The translations under genes were made by a program, and so were the position numbers. Positions 6,963 through 13,156 of a stretch of 16,121 nucleotides of DNA are shown piece after piece (the first letter of the stretch is position 1; each line of letters starts with the position of its first letter). Under the pieces are notes generated by a model, which was given only the letters and a program-made list of their open reading frames with translations, was not told the origin of the DNA and ran no database searches. The stretch spans positions 1 to 16,121 of the forward strand of contig JBFWQW010000063.1 in the NCBI GenBank assembly GCA_050249235.1. The letters are read 5' to 3'. This stretch comes from JAEKLB01 sp050249235. GTDB lineage: Bacteria; Actinomycetota; Acidimicrobiia; Acidimicrobiales; CADCSY01.

Positions 6963-8423
6963 TCAGACGTTTCGGCACAGCGGCAGCGCGGCGGCAGTGA
7001 ACGCCTGGGCTTGCTGGCCGACAAGTCGGCGGGTCTCGCAGGACGCTTGGATCGCGGACTGCTCGACCGCGGCGACCGCGGCGTCGAGCTCATCGACGGT
7101 CGGTGCGGAGATGCTGATGAGGCCGGTGACGCGCAGGACGCCGTGCCCGGCGGTCAGGTCGGCCTCCTGCTGGAGCACGTCGTCCAGCTCGGCGGATGCA
7201 CTCGCGTCTTCGATCTGTCCGATCTTGCGGCGCTGGGCGGCATCGCTGATGAGTTCGGTCTTCTTCTTCCGCAGGTCCCGGGCGGCCTGGTCGGCGCGGA
7301 CGGGGGTGTAGTGCAGGGCGAGGGTGCGCAGGATGCCGCCGGTGAGCACGAGCGGGGCGAGGAACCCGGGATACACCTGGGAGCGGGGCCATTCGGTGAT
7401 CCACAGCACCGCATGGTGCGCGGAATCCGACCGCAGCCGTTCCCATGTCTCGGTGACCGCGACCGGCCCGGCGGTGGCGAGGTCGCGACCCAGGTCACCG
7501 TGTCGTTCCAGTGCGGGAGCGGCGGCGGGGTCGTAGGCGGAGCGGAGGATGACGGCGACCTCGCCCGGCGTGAGCCACCCCGTGCTGGACAGCTCCGCGG
7601 CCCGCAGCGCCGTGGTCAGCGTGGTCATCTCCTGCCGCAGCACCGCCGCGGCGCCGCGTATCCCGCCGCCGGCGGTCCTGATCTGCCGGGCGGCCGCTTT
7701 CATGTCGAGGGCGAGGCTGATGGTGGTGGCGTGGCGTTCCCCGGCGGGGCCTGCCCGGTCGATGAGCTCGGCATAGGTGGTCGCCGCCCACGAGCCGTCG
7801 TCGGTGCCGTGGGTGGCCCACCACTGGGCCAGCCCCGTCCCGGAGTCCGGCAGAGTCCGTTCGGACACCTGAATCCGCGCGATCCGCCCGGACCGGCACG
7901 CGGCGGCCAGCACGCGCCCCCAGCCGGAGACGCGGCTCTGCTGCTCGCCGGGGTCCAGGAGCACGAACGCGGGATGGGAGACGCCGAGGATCACCGTCAA
8001 CGTCTGGGCGTGTGGGTCGTGGATCATGCCCGCCCCGGTCTCCGGGTCCTCCCACTCCCGCAGGCTCGCCGCGTCCCCTGGCAGGGCCAGGGTTCCGGCC
8101 GGGCGCGGGGCGATGACCCGGCGGCGGTGGATGAGCTGCCCGAGATACGTCCGTAGCGTCCAGCGGGCAAGGATCGGCACCCACTCGATCAGCTTCCGCC
8201 CGCCGGCGGGGATGACCGCGAGAAGCGCGGCGCCGGCCCAGACCGGGGAGGTCCAGGCCAGACCCATGCCACCTGCCGTGTAGAGGGAGGCGACGACGGT
8301 GAGGATCGCGATGCCGAGGACGATCAGTTGCGGCAGTGACAGGCCCAGCAAGATTCCGCGGCGGGTGAGGCGGGAGAACTGCACCGGAGCGAGCGGATAG
8401 TCGGTATGCGTCGTGGTGGCCAT
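6963..8423 (-). CDS. SCO6880-family type IV secretion protein (PrgI/VirB4 N-terminal-like), 486 aa
   Basis: ATG start with AAGGAG about 10 bases upstream, 6 bases after the VirB6-like stop. The N-terminus fits the PrgI/SCO6880 type: YPLAPVQFSRLTRRGILLGLS, then two membrane segments at about residues 25-50 and 54-75. Next comes a long soluble region (about 80-460) with no Walker motifs. It includes EDPETGAGMIHDPHAQTLTVIL, LLDPGEQQSRVSGWGRVLAA and a Lys/Arg-rich helix DLRKKKTELISDAAQRRKIG, which resemble the N-terminal domain of VirB4/TraC ATPases. I infer that this protein anchors the separate VirB4-like ATPase to the membrane channel. Family membership is recognised from memory. The neighbouring VirB6-like and VirB4-like genes support it. 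Confidence 0.8.
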   Translation of the reverse strand: MATTTHTDYPLAPVQFSRLTRRGILLGLSLPQLIVLGIAILTVVASLYTAGGMGLAWTSPVWAGAALLAVIPAGGRKLIEWVPILARWTLRTYLGQLIHRRRVIAPRPAGTLALPGDAASLREWEDPETGAGMIHDPHAQTLTVILGVSHPAFVLLDPGEQQSRVSGWGRVLAAACRSGRIARIQVSERTLPDSGTGLAQWWATHGTDDGSWAATTYAELIDRAGPAGERHATTISLALDMKAAARQIRTAGGGIRGAAAVLRQEMTTLTTALRAAELSSTGWLTPGEVAVILRSAYDPAAAPALERHGDLGRDLATAGPVAVTETWERLRSDSAHHAVLWITEWPRSQVYPGFLAPLVLTGGILRTLALHYTPVRADQAARDLRKKKTELISDAAQRRKIGQIEDASASAELDDVLQQEADLTAGHGVLRVTGLISISAPTVDELDAAVAAVEQSAIQASCETRRLVGQQAQAFTAAALPLCRNV

Positions 8424-8429
8424 CAGGGG

Positions 8430-9860
8430 TCACTCCTTCCCAGAAGCGGCAGGCTTGGTCGACGGCGGCGGTGCCGGCTGGGAGCGGCGCGGCGCCGATC
8501 CCGAGGACGACGGCACGGTCGGGGCGGGGTTCGTGGTGGCGGGCGGGACCGGCGGCGGGTCGGCCTGCTCCGCTGCTGCCCCGGCGTGGCCCTCGGCGGC
8601 TCCGCCGACGGCGGTCCCGGCCTTCGGCCCGGCGGTCGCGGCGCCCTTGACGACCGCGCCCCCGACAACCACGGCCGCACCGACCGGACCGGCCGCCGCG
8701 CCCGCACCAGCCGCACCCGCAGTACCGGCCCCCGCACCCGCGCCGGCGCCGGCACTCGCTCCGCCGGATGCAGCGGTTGTGCTTCCAGCAGTCCCGGCCG
8801 TCCCCGCGCCGGCCGTCGAGCCGGCGGCACCCTTCGGAGCCGCCCCACCGCCACCGCCACCGGCACCGCTGGTACTGGTGCCGGGGCTGCCGCCGTCGAG
8901 GACTTTCTTGGCGTTGTCGCCCTGCGGTCCGGACGGGACGGGGACGGGCCGGTTCAGCGCCGACTTCGCCTCCTGCTCGGAGCTCATCGCGTGGTACATG
9001 TCGAAGCCGACGAAGGACAGGAACTTGTAGGTGATGTAGGGCGCGAACGCGGCGATGAACATCAGCACCACCCCGGCGATGGGGTCGCTGATCGAGGCGA
9101 GGTCCGCCTCGATGGGGGCGGATACCTGGCCGATGGCGACGAGGAAGATCACGACCAGGACGAGCTTGGAGAAGATGAGGGCGATCACGAATGACGCCCA
9201 CTTGGCGAACCAGCCCTTGGTGGCATCCCACGTTGCCCCGGCGAGGGCGATGGGGCCGAACACGATCGCGACCAGCAGCAGCGCCTTGCGTATCAGGAGG
9301 GAGAACCACACGATCGCTGCCGCGCTGATGGCGAGGCCGGCGAGGAAGATGGTCAGGATCGCGCCGACGCCGGGCGCGGCGATGTTGATCCCGGCAAGGC
9401 CGGTGGCGAGGAGCCCGATCTGGGTTCCCATCCCTTCCATCGTGTTCCCGGTGGCCTGCACGATCCCGACCGCGAGCTGATCGGTCACTTCCAGCAGCAG
9501 CGCGGTGAGCGTGATGACCAGGAAGCTGCCGAGCACGCTCTTGGCGAGGCCGAGGGCGGCGCGAGACAGGGCGGTGGGGTCGCGGTGGATGAGTCCGGTG
9601 ATGAGCTGGAGGCAGAAGAAGATCAGCATCACGAAGATCGCGACGCCGAACAGGACGTTGTAGACGCCGATGTACTCCGGGTTGGTGACATCGACGAGGG
9701 TGGTGGTGTCGAACACCCACCACACCGCCTCGAACAGCCACGCGGCAGCCCCGGCCATCGCCTGCCCGAGCCAGTCGAACGGTGCCGCGATCAGCGACGC
9801 GGTGCCCTCGCCGACCGCATCGCAGACCGAGGAGATGACCGGGACATCGCAGATGCTCAC
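8430..9860 (-). CDS. TrbL/VirB6-like polytopic membrane protein with Ala/Gly-rich tail, 476 aa
   Basis: Family role: inner-membrane channel component of the type IV secretion system. From the GTG at 9860 I count about six hydrophobic segments between residues 64 and 285: 64-90, 108-134, 148-180, 182-208, 221-243 and 260-284. A conserved-looking stretch (FDTTTLVDVTNPEYIGVYNV, GLIHRDPTALSRAALGLAKS) lies between. Residues 320-476 are a long low-complexity Ala/Gly tail ending in Pro/Ser/Thr with little recognisable fold. The start is uncertain: GTG codons at 9875 and 9869 are in frame too, and only a weak GGGGGTGGG lies before 9860. I preferred 9860 because the protein then begins directly at the conserved-looking SICDVPVISSVCDAVGEG part. 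The gene follows a DUF6112-type gene and precedes SCO6880. Confidence 0.8.
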   Translation of the reverse strand: MSICDVPVISSVCDAVGEGTASLIAAPFDWLGQAMAGAAAWLFEAVWWVFDTTTLVDVTNPEYIGVYNVLFGVAIFVMLIFFCLQLITGLIHRDPTALSRAALGLAKSVLGSFLVITLTALLLEVTDQLAVGIVQATGNTMEGMGTQIGLLATGLAGINIAAPGVGAILTIFLAGLAISAAAIVWFSLLIRKALLLVAIVFGPIALAGATWDATKGWFAKWASFVIALIFSKLVLVVIFLVAIGQVSAPIEADLASISDPIAGVVLMFIAAFAPYITYKFLSFVGFDMYHAMSSEQEAKSALNRPVPVPSGPQGDNAKKVLDGGSPGTSTSGAGGGGGGAAPKGAAGSTAGAGTAGTAGSTTAASGGASAGAGAGAGAGTAGAAGAGAAAGPVGAAVVVGGAVVKGAATAGPKAGTAVGGAAEGHAGAAAEQADPPPVPPATTNPAPTVPSSSGSAPRRSQPAPPPSTKPAASGKE

Positions 9861-9900
9861 CGCACCCACCCCCACGGATGGTGAGCCTGTCGTATGGTCA

Positions 9901-10170
9901 TCAGACGGCCTGCCCAACGCCCCAGAAGAAATTGATGAGCGTCACCGCGGCACCGCAGATGATCGCCGCCCCGCACGACACGAGCACACCGACCTTCCCG
10001 CGGGAGGCGAGGTGCGGGTTGGAGCTGTTGGCGCCGAAGCCCCACACGATCGCTGAGACGATCAGCGCGAGGACGGAGAGGATCAGGCCCACGGTCATCA
10101 CCGCGCCGACGATGATGCGCAGTTGCTCGATGCCGGGAAGACCTGAGCTGTTGGGGTCGATGTCGATCAC
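9901..10170 (-). CDS. DUF6112-type small membrane protein, 89 aa (copy 2)
   Basis: GTG start with AGGAG 9 bases upstream. The product has a short N-terminus (IDIDPNSSGLPGIEQLRII), a membrane segment at about 20-45, a polar loop with NSSNPHLASRGKVG, and a second membrane segment at about 60-80 ending FFWGVGQAV. The two-helix hairpin is the topology of VirB2/TrbC pilin-like proteins; no signal peptide cleavage site is evident. It resembles the 88-aa protein at 10903-11169 in length, topology and the pattern around SAIVW, so the two are paralogs. I link both to DUF6112 from memory. The likely role is in the secretion channel or a pilus-like surface structure. This copy is separated from its sister by the methyltransferase gene. 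Confidence 0.7.
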   Translation of the reverse strand: MIDIDPNSSGLPGIEQLRIIVGAVMTVGLILSVLALIVSAIVWGFGANSSNPHLASRGKVGVLVSCGAAIICGAAVTLINFFWGVGQAV

Positions 10171-10173
10171 GAG

Positions 10174-10221
10174 GGTGCTCCTGACTGTTCGCGAGACGTG
10201 TTCTCGACGGTCAGGTGCACC
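10174..10221. promoter_or_regulatory. 48-base imperfect hairpin in a divergent intergenic region
   Basis: The arms ggtgctcctgac (10174-10185) and gtcaggtgcacc (10210-10221) pair over 12 positions with one mismatch. Inside them a second stem, cgaga/tctcg (10192-10196 with 10202-10206), has a 5-nt loop. It sits just outside the start of the second DUF6112-type gene and includes that gene's AGGAG, so the minus-strand transcript could hide its ribosome site. It may equally be a protein-binding operator between divergent genes. No convincing -35/-10 pair was found; TATCGT at 10260-10265 is the only weak -10 candidate for the + strand gene. Confidence 0.35.
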
Positions 10222-10265
10222 CGGTCACCCCGCAGCGGGAGCAGCGCGGATGTGGCTCGTATCGT

Positions 10266-10270
10266 GGAGG
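10266..10270 (+). promoter_or_regulatory. Ribosome binding site of the methyltransferase gene
   Basis: GGAGG 7 bases before the GTG at 10278. An in-frame GTG at 10272 is too close (1 base) and starts further upstream have no site, so 10278 is preferred. Confidence 0.55.
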
Positions 10271-10277
10271 GGTGTCG

Positions 10278-10886
10278 GTGAGTCGAGTGGGGGCCGCGTA
10301 TGCGGAGCGTGCGGGCGAGTACATTGACGCCCTGGGGTTCATCGAGGCCACGGCCGAGCAGGACCGGGAACTGATCGGCGCGTGGGCGGCGGACGTGCCC
10401 GGTCTGATCCTTGATGTCGGGTGCGGGCCGGGACACTGGACGGCGTGGCTGGACAAGCGAGGTCACGACATCGAGGGCGTCGACCCCGTGCCTTCGTTCA
10501 TCGAGCACGCCACGGCGGCCTATTCGGGTGTTCCGTTCCGTGTCGGACAGGCCGAGCATCTGCACGTCGCGGACGCCAGTCTCGGCGGCATCCTGGCCTG
10601 GTACTCACTCATCCACACCGGCCCCGCCCGTGTCCCGGCCGTGCTCGGCGAGTTCGCCCGCGCCCTCACTCCGGACGGGTCGCTCGCGCTCGGATTCTTC
10701 GAAGGCCCGGTGGTCTCCGCGTTCGATCACGCGGTGACCACCGCGTACGTCTAGCCAATCGACGCGCTCGCACAAACGGTGGAGGAAGCCGGATTCACGG
10801 TGACCGTCCGGCACACGCGCACGGACCCCGGCGTCCGGCCGCATGGGGCGATCATCGCCTGCCGAACCCGGTCCGGCTCGGACTGA
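10278..10886 (+). pseudogene. Class I SAM-dependent methyltransferase interrupted by an in-frame TAG
   Basis: Starting at GTG 10278, the frame runs 158 codons to a TAG at 10752-10754, then continues in the same frame for 43 codons to a TGA at 10884-10886. Motif I is LILDVGCGPGHW at residues 43-54, followed by an acidic strand end GVDPVPSFIEHA at about 67-78. Then come GILAWYSLIHTGP and a GSLALGFFEGPVV strand. The part after the TAG (PIDALAQTVEEAGFTVTV, then VRPHGAIIACR) completes the usual methyltransferase C-terminus. The family often has Trp at this place, so a TGG-to-TAG change at 10753 is the simplest explanation. The substrate is unknown. It is the only gene besides the recombinase on the + strand and splits the transfer operon, so it looks like cargo. 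Truncation at 158 aa would probably destroy the fold; readthrough or a sequence error remain possible. Confidence 0.7.
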
Positions 10887-10906
10887 TCGGCAGCGTCCGC
10901 GATCAG
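10883..10906. terminator. Hairpin shared by two convergent stop codons
   Basis: A 7-bp stem (ctgatcg with cgatcag) with a 10-nt loop spans the TGA of the methyltransferase and the TGA of the convergent DUF6112-type gene, each stop lying in one arm. The placement fits a bidirectional terminator, but there are no T-runs and the stem is short. Confidence 0.35.
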
Positions 10907-11169
10907 AGCTGTTCGCCGACGCCGAGGAGGAAGTTGACCCAGGCGACCCCAGCGCCGGCGAGGGCTGCGGCGCCGAGGGAGACGAACAGGCCGGTGCGGG
11001 CTTTGGTGGCGGCCTGGTAGTTGCCGCTGCTGGAGGCGATCGCCCACACGATGGCGCAGACGATCAGCATCAGCACCGCGACGATCAGTACGAACATCAG
11101 CAGGGCGCCGACGATCGAGCGCAGGTCTGAGGCGCCGCCGACGCCGCCGAAGTCGGGGAACACATCCAT
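10903..11169 (-). CDS. DUF6112-type small membrane protein, 88 aa (copy 1)
   Basis: The start ATG shares one base with the stop of the wall-hydrolase gene (TGATG), so translation is coupled; a GGGGG run lies upstream. The N-terminus is MDVFPDFGGVGGASDLRSIV. It is followed by a very hydrophobic helix at about 20-45 (GALLMFVLIVAVLMLIVCAI), a polar loop with SSSGNYQAATKARTG, and a second membrane helix at about 60-82 ending WVNFLLGVGEQL. This is the pattern I associate with DUF6112 proteins of actinobacterial conjugative regions. Two-helix architecture and position suggest a VirB2/TrbC-like channel or pilus subunit, but no experimental role is known to me. It is a paralog of the 89-aa protein at 9901-10170. 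Confidence 0.75.
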   Translation of the reverse strand: MDVFPDFGGVGGASDLRSIVGALLMFVLIVAVLMLIVCAIVWAIASSSGNYQAATKARTGLFVSLGAAALAGAGVAWVNFLLGVGEQL

Positions 11170-12335
11170 CACGCACCCCCTGTCGTGGTGCAGCCGGCGA
11201 GGGTGGTGTCCCCGCCGGTGACGCCTTCGGCGCCGTGATCGGCGAGCCAGGCGGTGGCGTCCACGGGGTCGGAACCGCGCCCGCCGGGGTGGATTTCCAG
11301 GTGCAGGTGGGGTCCGGTGGAGCGGCCGGAGGAGCCGACATCGCCGATGTGCTGGCCGGCTGTCACGCTCTGCCCTTCGGTGACGTGGATACCGGTCTCC
11401 CACATGTGCGCGTAGTACGACGCGACCCGCTCACCTCGGACGGCGTGCTCGATGATGACCAGCCCGCCGAACCCGCCGCTGAACCGTGCGTGCACGACCA
11501 CCCCGTCGGCGATGGCGAGGATCGGGGTGCCGTCTGCGGCGGCGAGGTCGGAGCCTGCGTGGAAGGAGCGTTCCCCGGTGAACGGGTCGGTGCGCCACCC
11601 GAAACTGTCGGTGTCCACCCAGGTCCCCTCCGGGAGCGGGAACACGATCCGGGTGGTCTCCGGCACTACCGGATCACCGCCAGGCCCCGTGGGTGCGGGG
11701 CGGGTGAGTGCGGCGAGGATCGCTTCGGCGACCGGCTGATAGTTCTGATACCTGTCCGGGTATGCGGAGACTTCGACGGCTTGCGTGGCTTCGCCGGGGT
11801 CCATGCTCTGCCAGCCGGGGATGTCGAGCAACCCTCTGGGGCTCGGGTAGTTCGGTCCGGTGGGTCCGCCGTAGAACGCGCGCGCCTGATAGGTCGGGTC
11901 CATGAGGTCGGCGACGGTGCCCCACCCGGATTGCGGGCGCATCTGGAACAGGCCCAGGCTGTCGTGGTCACTGCCGTTGCCGTCGTTCGGGTAGTCCGCC
12001 GATTCGGGGTAGGTGGCGGTGTTGGCGAGCATCCGCAGGTGCGATTCGGTGAGCGCGGCCATCAGCGCGATCACCACGCCGGGCCGGCCGACCCCGGCGG
12101 TCTGGGAGCCTGTGGTGATGATCGTGGCGGCGTGGGTGAGCTGCGCCTTGTTCAGGGTGACGGTCTCTCCGTTGCGGGTGGTGGCGGTCAGGGTGTCCGG
12201 GATCGGGCCGACGATCAGCGATCCCGGCGCGCAGGCGGTCATCGCCGGGTTGACCACCGCGGCGACCCCGACGAGCACGACCGAGGGTGCCAGGAACAGC
12301 AGGGCCACCGCGGTGGCGGCGAGTTTCTTCCACAT
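11169..12335 (-). CDS. Bifunctional lytic transglycosylase-like / M23 peptidase, 388 aa
   Basis: Role: opens peptidoglycan locally so the secretion channel can cross the wall. Residues 1-30 are a membrane anchor or signal segment (MWKKLAATAVALLFLAPSVV). Residues about 65-210 resemble a lysozyme-like transglycosylase domain, with ALTESHL (Glu97 the likely catalytic acid) and DSLGLFQMRPQSGWGT. Residues about 240-350 are an M23 metallopeptidase domain. Its zinc ligands are His259 and Asp263 in SFHAGSDLA, and His345 in the GPHLHLE motif, with His343 and His310 also conserved. Both catalytic sets appear intact. The ATG start has a weak upstream GGCGG and lies 15 bases after the previous gene. Gram-positive conjugation systems usually carry such two-domain hydrolases (TcpG/VirB1-type), which supports the transfer role. 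Confidence 0.88.
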   Translation of the reverse strand: MWKKLAATAVALLFLAPSVVLVGVAAVVNPAMTACAPGSLIVGPIPDTLTATTRNGETVTLNKAQLTHAATIITTGSQTAGVGRPGVVIALMAALTESHLRMLANTATYPESADYPNDGNGSDHDSLGLFQMRPQSGWGTVADLMDPTYQARAFYGGPTGPNYPSPRGLLDIPGWQSMDPGEATQAVEVSAYPDRYQNYQPVAEAILAALTRPAPTGPGGDPVVPETTRIVFPLPEGTWVDTDSFGWRTDPFTGERSFHAGSDLAAADGTPILAIADGVVVHARFSGGFGGLVIIEHAVRGERVASYYAHMWETGIHVTEGQSVTAGQHIGDVGSSGRSTGPHLHLEIHPGGRGSDPVDATAWLADHGAEGVTGGDTTLAGCTTTGGA

Positions 12336-12350
12336 CAGGACACCGCCCGT

Positions 12351-13052
12351 CTATCGCAGGGGGTTGTCGAGCTGGGACAGCCGCAGCAGCTCGCAGTGCG
12401 TGCCGGTGATCCCTCGGTTGGTGACGACCGGGGTGCAGACGATGAACACCGTGAACGCGACTGGGCGGGTGGCTTCGACGGGTTCAGTGCCCCAGGTGCC
12501 ATCCCGGTGCCGGGTCCCCTCTATGGTGTACGCGACGGCCCCTTCGGGAATCTGGCCGGGGGCTGCCTGCGAGGTCGCGGTCTCCCACGCCTCCGGTATC
12601 GCGGCGGCGTCGATGGTCAGCCATTGCCGGGTCTGGTGCTGTCGGAGCTGCGCCCACGCCTCCGCAGCGGGCAAGTAGGCGCGGACATCGCCGGCGAGTG
12701 CGTCCGCCTCCTCGCTGGCGGCGACATCCACGATGACCTGGGCGTAGTCGGCCGGGGCGTACCCGTTGGTGGTGTCCCAGGCGAACAGTGCCTGGGCGAC
12801 CTGACGGGCGAACGTCTCCGGCCCGCCGAGCTGTGACACGGGCGCTGGCCCGGCCGGGGAGGTTCCGGTTGGCGGGGCCGTGATGACCGGGGCCGCCGTG
12901 TCGGTGGGGGCGGGTTCTGTGCGGGGTGCGGGGCCGCGCAGCAGCCCGTAGATGCCGACACCGACCAGCAGGGCGAGGACGAGACCTGCGGCGATCAGGG
13001 CGATCAGCACACGGCGGCGGCGACGATCATCGGCGGGGGCGGTGGGGTCCAT
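12351..13052 (-). CDS. Single-pass membrane protein, possible TcpC/VirB8-type channel component, 233 aa
   Basis: ATG start with GGGAGG 8 bases upstream; the frame extends 19 codons further without a site. Residues 1-15 are polar with a basic RRRRR patch before a single membrane helix at about 17-38 (ALIAAGLVLALLVGVGIYGLL). Then comes a Pro/Thr/Ala linker to about residue 75 and a soluble domain at about 78-233. It contains FARQVAQALFAWDTTNGY, DALAGDVRAYLP, a WAQLRQHQTRQWLTI stretch and VAFTVFIVCTPV. Inside-positive anchor, extracytoplasmic linker and alpha/beta domain are the layout of TcpC/VirB8 proteins, which organise the type IV channel. I could not confirm an NTF2-like fold by eye, so the family is inferred from layout and from its place before the wall hydrolase. 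Confidence 0.6.
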   Translation of the reverse strand: MDPTAPADDRRRRRVLIALIAAGLVLALLVGVGIYGLLRGPAPRTEPAPTDTAAPVITAPPTGTSPAGPAPVSQLGGPETFARQVAQALFAWDTTNGYAPADYAQVIVDVAASEEADALAGDVRAYLPAAEAWAQLRQHQTRQWLTIDAAAIPEAWETATSQAAPGQIPEGAVAYTIEGTRHRDGTWGTEPVEATRPVAFTVFIVCTPVVTNRGITGTHCELLRLSQLDNPLR

Positions 13053-13126
13053 GCGAGGGTCCTCCCAGAAGGCGACAGAAGTGGTCGCCAGGAAGGTGCA
13101 CCCCGCCACCCCGAGAGCCGATCAAA

Positions 13127-13156
13127 TCGGCGCCGGTCAGGTCGGTGCCGGTCAGG
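13127..13156. repeat. 15-bp tandem repeat at the end of the parB-like gene
   Basis: Two adjacent 15-base units (tcggcgccggtcagg and tcggtgccggtcagg) differ at one position. The second overlaps the stop codon of the parB-like gene. It sits in the 99-base gap before the single-pass membrane protein gene, and may be a small duplication or part of a leader; no function is evident. Confidence 0.5.

Noticed and set aside
4316..7311. Very long + strand open frames (up to 645 codons) opposite the VirB4-like and 390-aa genes
   Set aside because: Arg/Gly/Pro/His-rich shadow sequence; the minus strand carries Walker motifs and well-placed ribosome sites.
10186..10209. Possible LexA-like GAACAC/GTGTTC box in the divergent gap
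   Set aside because: A half-site is present but the second half does not match at the right spacing; the hairpin explains the symmetry better.
10411..11020. Other + strand frames across the methyltransferase
   Set aside because: They lack the DVGCGPG motif and are Arg/Pro-rich; only the frame of 10278 has methyltransferase motifs on both sides of the TAG.
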